The notes beneath the pieces are model-generated. The model had not been told where the DNA came from. It was given only the letters and a program-made list of their open reading frames with translations, and ran no database searches. Below, in pieces: positions 26,667 to 35,665 of a stretch of DNA of 64,000 nt (the first letter of the stretch is position 1; each line of letters starts with the position of its first letter). The DNA is from an uncultured Myxococcales bacterium (GTDB lineage Bacteria; Myxococcota_A; UBA9042): positions 310,001 through 374,000 of the forward strand of contig CAIMLR010000047.1 of NCBI GenBank assembly GCA_903842345.1, read 5' to 3'. The position numbers were made by a program, and so were the translations under genes.

Positions 26667-28268
26667 CTATTCGCGACGTCGCTGCCATTCGTCGGCGAAA
26701 CTGAAAGGCGCGCACCACGGCCGATTGGCCGCGCAGCGATCTGAGGTTGGCGGCGAGTCAACGACACCCAGCGCGCCGAGATCGCGGAAGACGTGCGGGT
26801 CAAAGATCGCCGACTTGCGCGCCTCGGAGCGGGCGAACACAAACAGCAGGACCCACGCGAGCACAGGCAGCCAACGCAGCCACCACTCGGGCCGACCGGT
26901 CGGCGGCGGAGTCCCCGCTGGCCGCCGCAGCACACACGCGTCGAACCACTGGCCAAAACGGTCAAAAAGCGGGACGGCGAGGTTGCAGACGACAACGGGA
27001 AAGACCTTGGCGAAGTAGTCGAGGCCCGTCACTTGAACCAGCAGCCAGGCAAAACCGGAAACGCCGAGGCCGAGGCAAATGCCCTGAAGCACGCGGCCGC
27101 TGAAATGGCGGGCAGCGGTCATCGGATCGCCGGCGAACAACGTGATGGCAAGAAACCAGGCGGGCCAGAACGGGGTCGGCAACCGCCAGGCTCCCGGCAC
27201 GACTGCCAGGACGGCCAGCATCGCCAACGCGGCGGGCAAGCTCAACGCGCCGAGGCCGAAGCGCACGATGGGAATCAGCGAGAGCAGGAAAATCAGCTCC
27301 AGCATGTTGGGCGGCAATTGCAGCTGGAGGGCGATATCCTGGTAGCGGACGCCGGTGTGCGCCACGGCCAGCACGCCGATGACGGTGATACCAAATGCCG
27401 ATGGATTGAAGATGTGTGTGCCATTGGCGCGGCGAAACAGCCACTTGGAGCCGATCGCCAGCGCGACGACGAGGAAGCCGAGCCACAGGAACTCGCGCGG
27501 GAACCAGATGAAGAGGTTGGTGCTGAGCACGATGGGAAAGACGGCGAAGCCCGCCTCCCACGCGCCGCGCAACGTCAACGCCAACAGCGCGTCAAAGACG
27601 AGGCCAAAAGCGAGCTGGAGCGGCACGTCGAACAGCATGTGATCGCGCACCGGCGGCCAATACAGCGCCCAATAGGCGAAAAACACCAATTGCAGGACGG
27701 ACGGCAGGATGTGGTGCATGCGGGCCGCAAACGTGACGCGCAGACGCCGGACGCGCCCACGCAAGGCCACGAGCAGCGCGATCGCCCAGGCCAGGAGGCC
27801 GCCAAACGCGATGCGCAGTTGCGGCAAGGGCGAAAAGCGGTGGTAGAGGTCGACGGTGTCGCGCTGCTGGATGCTGCGGACCGCCCGCGCGACGAGAGCC
27901 TGCCCGACGGCATCGGGCCCGAGCATCTCCGCGCGGATGGCAAAAGAGGCGCCCGTTGGCTCGCCCGACCGCGCATCGCCACTCGGCACCAAATGGATGC
28001 GTGCGACGGCGTGCCCAGCCTTGTTGAGCACGCAGACGATCGACGAACGGCCAATCTGGATGCTGTCGAACACGTACCCGCCGGGCAGCGGCACCTCAAA
28101 ACCGGGATCCGCCAGGAGCGCCACGACCTGCGCCTCGATGCCCGGCGGCAGGCTCAGCGCCTCGGATGGCGGCGGATCTGCCAACGCCACAACCGGCGTA
28201 AACAGCAGCGCAAGCGCGGTCCAGAGGAGCAAACGGCGAAAACGTGGACGATCCGGGGGCTGCCGCAT
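26667..28268 (-). CDS. NqrB/RnfD-like membrane protein with an exported N-terminal domain
   Basis: About 533 residues. The start at 28268 gives a signal-peptide-like N-terminus (LLLWTALALLFTPVVALADPP). It is followed by a roughly 120-residue periplasmic domain and then about ten transmembrane helices. The membrane part resembles subunit D of RNF or NqrB: SKWLFRRANGTHIFNPSAFGI corresponds to the flavin-attachment or loop region, though I cannot confirm a flavinylated Thr. No other rnf or nqr gene is adjacent, so this is a stand-alone relative. It may take part in redox-driven ion transport. It converges with the HhH gene with only 6 bases between. Confidence 0.6.
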   Translation of the reverse strand: MRQPPDRPRFRRLLLWTALALLFTPVVALADPPPSEALSLPPGIEAQVVALLADPGFEVPLPGGYVFDSIQIGRSSIVCVLNKAGHAVARIHLVPSGDARSGEPTGASFAIRAEMLGPDAVGQALVARAVRSIQQRDTVDLYHRFSPLPQLRIAFGGLLAWAIALLVALRGRVRRLRVTFAARMHHILPSVLQLVFFAYWALYWPPVRDHMLFDVPLQLAFGLVFDALLALTLRGAWEAGFAVFPIVLSTNLFIWFPREFLWLGFLVVALAIGSKWLFRRANGTHIFNPSAFGITVIGVLAVAHTGVRYQDIALQLQLPPNMLELIFLLSLIPIVRFGLGALSLPAALAMLAVLAVVPGAWRLPTPFWPAWFLAITLFAGDPMTAARHFSGRVLQGICLGLGVSGFAWLLVQVTGLDYFAKVFPVVVCNLAVPLFDRFGQWFDACVLRRPAGTPPPTGRPEWWLRWLPVLAWVLLFVFARSEARKSAIFDPHVFRDLGALGVVDSPPTSDRCAANRPWCAPFSFADEWQRRRE

Positions 28269-28348
28269 GCGTTGCGTCCGCGAACGCCGCGGGATGCGGC
28301 GGGTGAAGCGTAGCGGGTGCAGCGCCAGTGGGAAAGCCGGAAGCTGGC

Positions 28349-29527
28349 TCAGTAGATGTTCAGGCCAAACTGGACCGCGGGCGTGAACGCGCCCGACCAC
28401 GGCGCGTTGGGCTGCCAGAGCCCGCCAGCGCGGATGCTGAACGCCATGCGGGTGGTCATGGCGATCTCGGATTCGACGCCGGCCGTGATGAACGGATGGG
28501 TTGCGGAGATGTACGGCCAGTCGCCTCCGCCGGTGTTGATGTACTGCATGCCGACGCCGAGGCGCGGGCCAAAATGCCAGACGCCGACGTGGACGGGCAG
28601 CCAGATGAGGTCCGCGCCGTAGCGGACAAACCACATGTCGCCGGGCGTCATCACGTCGCTGGCGGCGCCGGCGTCAAAAGTGCCGACGAGGCCGAGCGAT
28701 TGGCTGAGGAAGCCGCCAAAATTGGTGTGGAAGACAAAGCCGCTGAGCGCGCGGTCTTTGGCGACCTGCTGCATCATCCAGCCGCCGCCGAATTGCCAGG
28801 TGAAGCCGGTGTGATCGAGCGGCGCGCGGCCACGGCGCCATAGGCCAGCGCCTTCGTCGGCGACGATGATGGCGGAACCGCTTGGATCGATGTCGGCACG
28901 TGTCAGATCGTCCAAGCCGATCAGCCGCTCGGCGCCGTTGGCGCTCAGCATGTGGACGGGATGGTGCGGATGCACGGCGACGATGCCGTCGTAACGCGAA
29001 CCTTCGCTGGCGGCAAATCCAATCGTCGCGACGAGAGCAGCGGCGACGGCGGCAGCAACGAGGCCAGCGACGGCAGACTTGCTATCCCCGCGCGCATAGT
29101 TCGAGCCGGACGGACCGAGCGCCCCATAGTAACCTGGCCCGCCGACTGGCCCAACGGGGCCGCCAACCGCTGGCGATCGCGCGTAATACGTTGGTTCACC
29201 AAATCCCAGGTAAAGTGGCGGCAGCACGTAGAAATAGGTGACATGGCCCTGCGGCTGATAGGGCGCATAGACCGTATCACCGCCGTCCAACGCCCCGCCC
29301 GGTGGCACATCCTGCGGCTGCGGCGCCCAGGAGGGTGCGCGAGGCGGTTCCGTCGCGGTACCCAGCCGCTGGACGGCGCGCACGACTTGACCGCGCTCCT
29401 GCGGCGGGACGTCAACGAGGCGCTGCAATTCATCGGTCGGAATCTCATAGCTCTTGGCCAAGCATCCCTGCAAGGCGAGCAGCAACAACAACGCCGCAAT
29501 CAGTTTCTGGGCTCGGGCGCGTCGCAT
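28349..29527 (-). CDS. Lipoprotein with C-terminal membrane or barrel-like region
   Basis: About 392 residues. The N-terminal signal (IAALLLLLALQGC) indicates a lipoprotein. A Pro/Gly/Tyr-rich stretch follows (YAPYQPQGHVTYFYVLPPLYLGF, then repeated VGGPxGP). There is one Ala-rich hydrophobic segment near residue 160 and a C-terminal 200 residues of alternating strands ending FGLNIY, which suggests a beta-barrel or lipocalin-like domain. The ATG at 29527 follows GGAGG. No enzyme motif is seen. It is the last chromosomal gene before the tRNA. Confidence 0.6.
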   Translation of the reverse strand: MRRARAQKLIAALLLLLALQGCLAKSYEIPTDELQRLVDVPPQERGQVVRAVQRLGTATEPPRAPSWAPQPQDVPPGGALDGGDTVYAPYQPQGHVTYFYVLPPLYLGFGEPTYYARSPAVGGPVGPVGGPGYYGALGPSGSNYARGDSKSAVAGLVAAAVAAALVATIGFAASEGSRYDGIVAVHPHHPVHMLSANGAERLIGLDDLTRADIDPSGSAIIVADEGAGLWRRGRAPLDHTGFTWQFGGGWMMQQVAKDRALSGFVFHTNFGGFLSQSLGLVGTFDAGAASDVMTPGDMWFVRYGADLIWLPVHVGVWHFGPRLGVGMQYINTGGGDWPYISATHPFITAGVESEIAMTTRMAFSIRAGGLWQPNAPWSGAFTPAVQFGLNIY

Positions 29528-29699
29528 CTTTGGCCTCCTGCCATCCATGATAGTACGCGCCGACGGTTTGCGGTATTCAGACGCACGCGAGGCGACCGAA
29601 GCGTGCGCGCGCTTGACAGGAAGCGGCGTTTACGTCACTCTGTCGCCCGCTTCAAGCGTGCCTTGAAGCAGTGCGAGCCGGCGCAGAGCCGGGTGCGAT

Positions 29700-29774
29700 G
29701 CGCGCATAACTCAGCGGTAGAGTATCACCTTCACACGGTGGGAGTCCTAGGTTCAAATCCTAGTGTGCGCACCA
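29700..29774 (+). tRNA. tRNA-Val (anticodon CAC)
   Basis: The cloverleaf folds fully. The acceptor GCGCGCA (29700-29706) pairs with TGTGCGC, the D arm is ACTC/GAGT, and the anticodon stem TCACC/GGTGG has loop TTCACAC, giving anticodon CAC. The T arm is CTAGG-TTCAAAT-CCTAG. CCA is encoded at 29772-29774. It is the apparent integration site of the island on its right, whose integrase gene points towards it. Confidence 0.95.
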
Positions 29775-29776
29775 AG

Positions 29777-29803
29777 AAAGCCTTCGGAAACGAAGGCTTT
29801 TTT
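29777..29803 (+). terminator. Rho-independent terminator after tRNA-Val
   Basis: Stem AAAGCCTTCG (29777-29786), loop GAAA, stem CGAAGGCTTT (29791-29800), then a T tract. It sits right after the encoded CCA, so it either belongs to the host tRNA unit or came with the island end. Confidence 0.9.
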
Positions 29804-29981
29804 CGTTTTGACTGACAGCAAAACCGCGATTTGGTGCCCCCGACGGTCGATCTGGTGCCCCCGCTGGTGCCCCCAGATGGTATTCGTGAGCAGCTGCCCG
29901 GATCGTCCGGAACGGGCGCGCAGAACCAGCCCGCACTTATGGGCTGGGCCGCTGGAACTGGCTGCCCGCCCCCGCCGCTTC

Positions 29982-31148
29982 CTATCCCAGCACCCTGCCC
30001 AGCGCCGCCGCCTTGTCCTCCATCGGGATGCTGGCGTAGCGCTCAGTCATCTTGATCGAAGAGTGGCCCATCAATTCCCGAATGGTTATGAGGTCAACGC
30101 CCTCGGAGACGAGGATCGTGTTCAACGACCGCCTCAACACTTGCGGTGTAACCCGCTGACCGACGCCGCGTGCGCCGCTGCAAATGCGGCACGGCTTGGC
30201 CAAAGACTGCTCGACGCGATAGGACTCGCCCTCGGACGGGAACACCAGCGCGCCCTTCCCGTCGTCCCACTGCGGCAGGTCTTTCTTGAGCTGCGCCGTG
30301 TGATGGGCCTTGAGGATCGCAACTAGCTTGGGAACCAGTGGCACCTCGCGCGGCGCGTCCGTCTTGGTGAGTTCCAGTTTGCCGTTCGTCGCGCTGAACT
30401 GCAGCTTGGCGCTCGGATGCGGCCCGTCCAGGCGCACGTCTTTCCAATGGAGGCCGAACGCCTCGCCGGACCGACACCCGGTGTAGGCGAGGAATGTCAG
30501 TTCAGCATGTCGCAGCGGCTGGTGGACCTGGACCGCCGTCAGGAAGGCTTCCAACTGCGGCCTCTTCAAAGTCTTGGTCTCGCGGACGCGGGGTGCCGTG
30601 ACCTTCGGGGCCGTCACGCGCGCGGTCGGGTCGTGCGGCAACCGGTAGCGAGCGACCGCGTCGCGCAGCATGTGCGTCATCGTGCGCCACCAGCCCATCA
30701 CCGTGTCCGGGCTGTATGGCTTGCCCGACTTCTGCTTGTGCCCTTCCGCCCACGCGACCCATTCCTCGACATCCTCCATGTTGACCTCATCAAGGCGCAG
30801 GCTGCCAAGGTCCCGTCCGGCGCGCACCAGGACCGGCAGGCAGTGTTCCTCCAGCCGATGCTTCATCTCAGAGATCACGCTCTCACGGTTGCGTTTCTTC
30901 TTCCGTGCCAGCCACGTGTCGCAGTAGTCGACCACGGTAGGGATTTCCGGCGGCAACGCCGGGTCGTTCGCTGCCAGCGACTCCTTCAGCTCGGCCACCA
31001 GCCGGATCGCGTCCCGCTCGCTCGCGCCCACCGGCAGCATTTGCCGCTTTTCCACCTTCGCCCCGTCGACCAGGCACGATACGCGGACGAACAGCCTGCC
31101 GTCGGGAGCCCGAAACACGTTGCTGTACTTTGTCTTCTTTCCTTTCAT
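29982..31148 (-). CDS. int: Tyrosine site-specific integrase of the island
   Basis: 388 residues. The N-terminal arm- and core-binding regions are followed by the catalytic domain: the first Arg in AYTGCRSGEAFGLHWKDV, then TPQVLRRSLNTILV, LMGHSSIKMTERYASI with the late His and the nucleophile Tyr. The usual HxxR box reads QVLR here, so the first histidine is replaced by Gln, an unusual but not unknown substitution. A CRIC cysteine pair lies before that box. The gene ends about 200 bases from tRNA-Val and reads towards it, as expected of an integrase adjoining its attachment site. The start at 31148 lies inside the upstream HTH frame. Confidence 0.88.
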   Translation of the reverse strand: MKGKKTKYSNVFRAPDGRLFVRVSCLVDGAKVEKRQMLPVGASERDAIRLVAELKESLAANDPALPPEIPTVVDYCDTWLARKKKRNRESVISEMKHRLEEHCLPVLVRAGRDLGSLRLDEVNMEDVEEWVAWAEGHKQKSGKPYSPDTVMGWWRTMTHMLRDAVARYRLPHDPTARVTAPKVTAPRVRETKTLKRPQLEAFLTAVQVHQPLRHAELTFLAYTGCRSGEAFGLHWKDVRLDGPHPSAKLQFSATNGKLELTKTDAPREVPLVPKLVAILKAHHTAQLKKDLPQWDDGKGALVFPSEGESYRVEQSLAKPCRICSGARGVGQRVTPQVLRRSLNTILVSEGVDLITIRELMGHSSIKMTERYASIPMEDKAAALGRVLG

Positions 31149-31722
31149 TCAAGTTCTCCTTCACGTAAGCGTCGAGGGTCTCGCGGGCGAAAAGGTAGCT
31201 GCCGCGCCTGCCATTGCGGCCATCGGGCACGAGCAGCCCTTTTTGGACCAAAGCCCGGATACTGCTGGTCCCGGCAAGCCTGAGAAATCCAGCCGCATCC
31301 GCAGTCGTGTAGTACGGCTGCGCGCCGGTCGGGGACGAGACGGACAGCGCATGCTCGCGACGAGGCTGCTTGGGAGGGCCTTTGATGGCGGTCGCATCGT
31401 CCCGCGCAACACACTGTTTTGCGTACCTATCCAGGGTTTCGCGACTGAAGAGCCAGGGACCGTTAGGGCCTGCACGACCGTCAGCCTTCAGCTGGCCGCT
31501 CTCAATCGCGAGGTGGATATGCTCGACAGAGTCCAGCCCCAGGTACGCTGCTGAGCACGCCGGGTTGAACCACGTCGGGACGCCATTCAGGACCGGCGGC
31601 TTCTTTACGGCGACGAAGCGCCGGCGTGGCGTCTCCTGCGGAGGCGGGGAATCTGCGCCGGCGATGGGTGATGCCGCCGTGCCGGTCACGTGGGCGTAGA
31701 GGCTGGCTTCCTTGTTCAGCAT
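30883..31722 (-). CDS. Tandem HTH excisionase-like DNA-binding protein
   Basis: Two copies of an excisionase/MerR-like helix-turn-helix occur in one protein. The first is around NPACSAAYLGLDSVEHIHL...SGQLKADGR...LFSRETLDRYAKQ. The second is YYTTADAAGFLRLAGTSSIRALVQKGLLVPDGR...LFARETLDAYVKENL. Each ends with the same F-x-R-E-T-L-D-x-Y helix, so they are a duplication. Beyond the second copy the frame stays open for about 265 bases inside the integrase gene. The biological end may be near 31145, by frameshift or by use as a short protein. ATG 31722 follows GAGGT; ATG 31854 would add 44 plausible residues. A role in excision control or repression of int is inferred. Confidence 0.65.
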   Translation of the reverse strand: MLNKEASLYAHVTGTAASPIAGADSPPPQETPRRRFVAVKKPPVLNGVPTWFNPACSAAYLGLDSVEHIHLAIESGQLKADGRAGPNGPWLFSRETLDRYAKQCVARDDATAIKGPPKQPRREHALSVSSPTGAQPYYTTADAAGFLRLAGTSSIRALVQKGLLVPDGRNGRRGSYLFARETLDAYVKENLNERKEDKVQQRVSGSRRQAVRPRIVPGRRGEGGKAANAAGGRERAGRDPAGGRAEGVAGSERPGVAAGNPYRGRLLRHVAGTEEETQP

Positions 31723-31854
31723 CGGGTTCAGACCTCGGTGGAGCTTGGCTGCGTCGCGTTCACGCCGCACGGCGACGTACCACGACACGATCCCGTTGCG
31801 ATACCGCGTACTTGGAAACGAGATCGAGATCCAGTACTTACAGGTGCCAGCCAT

Positions 31855-32940
31855 GAGTGCCGGAACCGGCCACACGGACAGCCTGCACCGCAAGCTCTCG
31901 ATCTGATTTCTGATTCTGAGGAAAGGCGGACTTGAACCGCCAGGACGGGGTCGACTTGACGCCCATCGGGCACGCCGCGGCCTACTGCTCGGCCCGGTGC
32001 TGCGGACGATTGTATCGGCGACGACGGCGCGCGTCACGCCAGAAGTGGCGGTGAGATAGCACGCCTTGCAGGCCGGTAGCTGCGCCTCTACCGCGTGCTC
32101 ACCTTCGTCACGCGTTTGCGCGGCGCGACGGCCGCCAATCTCGCACTGAGAGAGCCACAGCATGGCGTGTGACAGCTTGATCTGCCGGCGGTCACGGAGG
32201 TCAAGCCGGCGGCACAGCCGGGGCGGTCACGTTGGTCGGGGTGCTCAAGGCGGGCAGGTACGGTCAGCGCGGTAGCCGCCCAACGCCGGCACAGCGTGGG
32301 TCTCGCGCAGGTCTGGCGCGGGTCGGCCGGAGGCCGTCGGCGCGAAAGGCGCGTGGCGGCACGCGCCGAACTGTGTTCATCATCATCATTAGATTCAATT
32401 CCTTACAACACTTCACTTCCCTACGTAGAACATCCACGTAGGGGGTAAACAGATAGGCGGCGGCGGCAAAGCAAGCCGTCGCCAATAAGTTGACCTGCCT
32501 ACGCGGACGTCGGGCCGGCAAACTGCCGTGACCGACCCGACCGACCTTCCCGGTAGCGCGTGGCCGCGCAGGCGCGGACGTGCGCATGTACTCGTTATCG
32601 TCGGGCTCGCGCGGCTGATGCCGGCGTTCGTCCGCGTGCCGCGATAACCGTACTGCGGACATGCTGTTGGCGACGTCTCTGAACTCGGCGGAGGCTTGGT
32701 AAAGGTGTGAACGGCACAGCCGATTGTCCCGTTGCAAGAATGACGCAGTCGTTCGAGCTTGGTTATCCGCCTTTCGCTGTTAGGCTCGTTGTGCCGACCG
32801 CGATCGGCTCTTTGGATGTGACACCTTGCACCTTCTCCTTCATCAACGCAGCCGCCTGAACGTGTTCGTTGCCCTTGCTGGTTGTCCAGGGTCTGCGTGT
32901 CGCGCTCGTTCAGGTGGCTGCGTTGACGTTGGAGGCCCCG
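31855..32940. other. Long non-coding control region between integrase block and polymerase
   Basis: About 1.1 kb between divergent transcription units with no supported gene. It contains clustered CGGTCACG-type repeats (near 32190-32235), an AT-richer patch at 32385-32460 in an otherwise GC-rich region, and a hairpin with 8-bp arms at 32419-32443. This layout fits an origin, transfer or regulatory region of the island, but nothing proves it. A short T-arm-like palindrome near 31926 does not extend into a tRNA. Confidence 0.45.
32419..32443. repeat. Inverted repeat CCCTACGT/ACGTAGGG
   Basis: A perfect 8-bp inverted repeat with 9 bases between the arms, within the AT-rich patch about 500 bases upstream of the polymerase gene. 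No T tract follows, so a terminator is unlikely; a protein-binding or origin hairpin is possible. Confidence 0.6.
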
Positions 32941-34995
32941 ATGGGAACTCGTCGCTCGTACGCTGATGACCTGCTGGACGCGCACCTGCCGATGCCCGAG
33001 GACGCGATGTCGCGCACCGTTCGCGTGTTCGGCCTGGAGCTGGTGCCCACGCAACCGCGCTGCCTGCTTCAGTACCGGAAGGGCGTGTACGCGCACCGCC
33101 TCCAGTTCGACGTCGGTCTTGCCGGGCCTCCGGTCGACGCGCTCTTCCGCGACCACGTGCTGACGCACCTGCAGGCGTCTGGCTGCAACGTCCGCAAGAC
33201 CGATTCATACGTCTCCCTGCTGCAGAACCTCTGCTTCACGCTGGCGCAGGCGCACGCCGATGCGGTCGCCTATGGCGTGCCGGTTGTGGTGACGTTCCAC
33301 AAGAGTCGCTCGGCCTACACGCGGCAGATTGGTACTTCCGACGCCATGCCCGGCTTCTGCGTCGTCGACACGCTGTTCCGTGCGCTCGATGAACTCGGAC
33401 TGGCGGTTGTGACGCCGTCGACGGTCGACGGACAGCTTTCTTCCATTATCAGTACTGATAACTTCCTTTCGTTCGATCAAGACCTCTCGCCCGTCATCCT
33501 CAGCCGCAACGGCCAGGTCTGCGTGATGTCGGCGCGCGCGAAAGTGAAGGGCGAGAAGGTCCCGACCGGCGAGATGACCAAGACGGGGCGCCGGGCGATG
33601 CATACGCCCGTTACCAAGGGCGGGCACCAGCGCATCGCGATGGCGAAACTCGTGCGTGCCGAGCAGCGCTTCCTGCAGCACGAGTCGGACAAGTTGACTG
33701 TCGCCAACACGCTTCTGTCGCGCTGCCGCCTCGCCTTCTGCGATGGCAAAGGTCGTTGGCACCGGTACTTCGCTGGCAACCTGCTGTATCGCGCCGTGTG
33801 GAATGACGGCGACACCGACCACGGCGGCCGCAACTTCTGCCGCGGTCAGAATCTGCCACAGCGCTGCATGGTGCCGATTCGCGAGACGCTGCACATGGCG
33901 CTGGAGGGCCAGGTGATGCGCGCGCTCGTGGAAGTCGACTACAAGAACTTGCACATCAGGATGCTGTACGCGCTGGTCGGCGACGTGCTCGCTGACGACT
34001 TCGATTGCTACGACATCCCGATTCCCGGCTGGCCCAAGTGCAAGGCCGTGCGCGACTTCCTGAAGGTGCTGCTGCTGGCGCTTCCCAATTGCGGCAACAA
34101 GAACGCGGCACCGGAGAAGAATCTGCAGACGGCGCACGCGATGGCGCGCAAACAGTACCGGGATTGGCAGGGCGCGGCGGTCGAGAACGACCCGGACGGC
34201 AGCCTCACGCGTGCGCAGCGGGCGGAGCGCCGGTTGCCCGATGGCGTCACGCCCGCCACCGTCATCCACGCCATCGTCGCGGCGCACCGTCCCATTGCTG
34301 AGCACCTGTACACCGGCAAGGGTCTGGAGCTGCAGGCGGTCGACGGACAAATCGCCCGCAACATCTTGTACCACTTCGCGCTCAAGGGTGTGCCGGTCGT
34401 CTGTATCCACGATTCTTTCATGATTTTGCCGGATTACGCCGACGAACTGCGCGCGCTCATGGTTTCCGAGTACCGCGCCCAGATGCAGGCCAGCTATCCC
34501 GACCTGTACGACGGCAGCGCGCCGGTACCTGAACTGAAGGACAAGAAGCGCAAGTGTTTGCAGCCCATTCCCGCGGACCTGTACGAGTCCATCGCCAACC
34601 GGACTGTGCCGCGCAACGAGGACGCCGTGCTGGCAATCGCAGCGGCTGCACCCGCGGCCGCCGACTCGGTCATGGTCGAGGCCGCCACCGTCAAGCCTGC
34701 TGCCTTCGAGGCCGCCGCGGTTCACCCGGCCGTCGTTTCACACGCAATCGTCGTCGTGCCACCGGCCGCAGAGGTCTTGCCACGCGCTCGCCTCGCGTCG
34801 CCCAATCCCGGTGTGCTTCAGGTCACGACGTCTGTCCTGCCCGCGGGCGCCGGACGTCTTTTCAGCCGCTTCGGCGCGTTCGACCCGTCGCTCGAGCGCC
34901 ACTTGGCGTCCCGCGGCACAACTTTATCAGCGCTGATAATGAGATCTGTAACCGCATACACGGCCGAACCGCCGTCTGGAGCATCCGATGTCTGA
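32941..34995 (+). CDS. Palm-domain nucleic acid polymerase-like protein (family A / T7-like motifs)
   Basis: 684 residues. Three segments fit the palm and fingers of the family A polymerase/T7 RNA polymerase superfamily in the right order. Motif A is LVEVDYKNLHIRMLYALVGD (Asp333), a motif B helix is R371-x3-K375 in VRDFLKVLLLALPN, and motif C is VPVVCIHDSFMILPDYADEL (His490-Asp491). The HDSF form resembles phage-type RNA polymerases more than the HDE of Pol I. No 3'-5' exonuclease motif was seen, and the first 320 residues are unrecognised. An Ala/Val/Pro-rich tail follows residue 560. The ATG at 32941 follows GGAGG. It is probably the element's replication or priming polymerase, which is inference. 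The gene carries two copies of the island palindrome. Confidence 0.7.
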   Translation: MGTRRSYADDLLDAHLPMPEDAMSRTVRVFGLELVPTQPRCLLQYRKGVYAHRLQFDVGLAGPPVDALFRDHVLTHLQASGCNVRKTDSYVSLLQNLCFTLAQAHADAVAYGVPVVVTFHKSRSAYTRQIGTSDAMPGFCVVDTLFRALDELGLAVVTPSTVDGQLSSIISTDNFLSFDQDLSPVILSRNGQVCVMSARAKVKGEKVPTGEMTKTGRRAMHTPVTKGGHQRIAMAKLVRAEQRFLQHESDKLTVANTLLSRCRLAFCDGKGRWHRYFAGNLLYRAVWNDGDTDHGGRNFCRGQNLPQRCMVPIRETLHMALEGQVMRALVEVDYKNLHIRMLYALVGDVLADDFDCYDIPIPGWPKCKAVRDFLKVLLLALPNCGNKNAAPEKNLQTAHAMARKQYRDWQGAAVENDPDGSLTRAQRAERRLPDGVTPATVIHAIVAAHRPIAEHLYTGKGLELQAVDGQIARNILYHFALKGVPVVCIHDSFMILPDYADELRALMVSEYRAQMQASYPDLYDGSAPVPELKDKKRKCLQPIPADLYESIANRTVPRNEDAVLAIAAAAPAAADSVMVEAATVKPAAFEAAAVHPAVVSHAIVVVPPAAEVLPRARLASPNPGVLQVTTSVLPAGAGRLFSRFGAFDPSLERHLASRGTTLSALIMRSVTAYTAEPPSGASDV
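33446..33461. promoter_or_regulatory. Island palindrome, copy 1 (TTATCAGTACTGATAA)
   Basis: A perfect 16-bp palindrome inside the polymerase gene (codons for SIISTDN). One of four island copies sharing TTATCAG-NN-CTGATAA. No promoter is obvious beside it, which favours a structural or partition-type site over a simple operator for this copy. Confidence 0.75.
34925..34940. promoter_or_regulatory. Island palindrome, copy 2 (TTATCAGCGCTGATAA)
   Basis: A perfect 16-bp palindrome in the last codons of the polymerase gene, 47 bases before the ATG of the next gene. Identical to copy 3. Confidence 0.8.
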
Positions 34996-35665
34996 CCAAA
35001 TCGTGTTGACCAAGGACGCGCCGCCCGCGCCGGAAACCGTACTGCGCTGCCCAACCGTCCGCGCCTGCGTATTCCTGTGTGGCGAACAGATGTTCGCCCG
35101 AATCGAGTTCGCGGCCACCAGCAAGTTCGCCGTCACGATCGAAGCGATCTCGTTCGACCTGACGCTGGCGCATGACGCGGTCGCCGTCACGGTCCCGCCG
35201 CTCAACATGGCCACCACGTACAACGAACTGTTGGTGGTGGTACAGGCGCGCATCGCGTTGCTCGAGCCGCACGCAGCGGCGATCCGGCTGTCCGGCGATT
35301 TGGCCGTGGCGGCAAAGGCGACGCACGCCACCCGCACCACCATCACGGCGCCGGGCGACGTCAGGAAGAACGACCGGCTGGAGGCGACGATTGCGTGCAA
35401 CATCGACCCGACGTGGTTGCCCGTGCTCGCCGCGATCGACGCCGAAGCGCTGCACAACGACGGTGTGTTCGGCCACATCCAGCTCACGCGGCTGCTAGTC
35501 GGCAAGCCGTATCCGCCCGGCACGGTCGTTGACTTGGCCGACGCCGTGCAGTGGCCGCGCATCCCCGTCGCTTTTCGCGACTTCTTTCCGCCGGTCAGCC
35601 AAGGCAAGCGCCTTCCGGCCAAACGTTGGCAGCGGCCCGACGGTAATGTTCCGGCGAAGCGGTGA
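34988..35665 (+). CDS. Unknown island protein downstream of the polymerase
   Basis: 225 residues, not recognised. Sequence character: mixed alpha/beta with a conserved-looking N-terminal strand set (CVFLCGEQMFARIEFAATSKFAVTIEAISFDLTLA) and no signal peptide, membrane segment or cysteine cluster. The start overlaps the polymerase stop by 8 bases, so it is translationally coupled to it and may be its partner. A palindrome copy lies 47 bases before its start. Confidence 0.6.
   Translation: MSDQIVLTKDAPPAPETVLRCPTVRACVFLCGEQMFARIEFAATSKFAVTIEAISFDLTLAHDAVAVTVPPLNMATTYNELLVVVQARIALLEPHAAAIRLSGDLAVAAKATHATRTTITAPGDVRKNDRLEATIACNIDPTWLPVLAAIDAEALHNDGVFGHIQLTRLLVGKPYPPGTVVDLADAVQWPRIPVAFRDFFPPVSQGKRLPAKRWQRPDGNVPAKR

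Noticed and set aside
31926-31942. T-arm-like palindrome GGCGGACTTGAACCGCC, as in a minus-strand tRNA
   Set aside because: The neighbouring sequence gives no acceptor stem, no consistent anticodon arm and no CCA end. It was left as a chance or remnant match.
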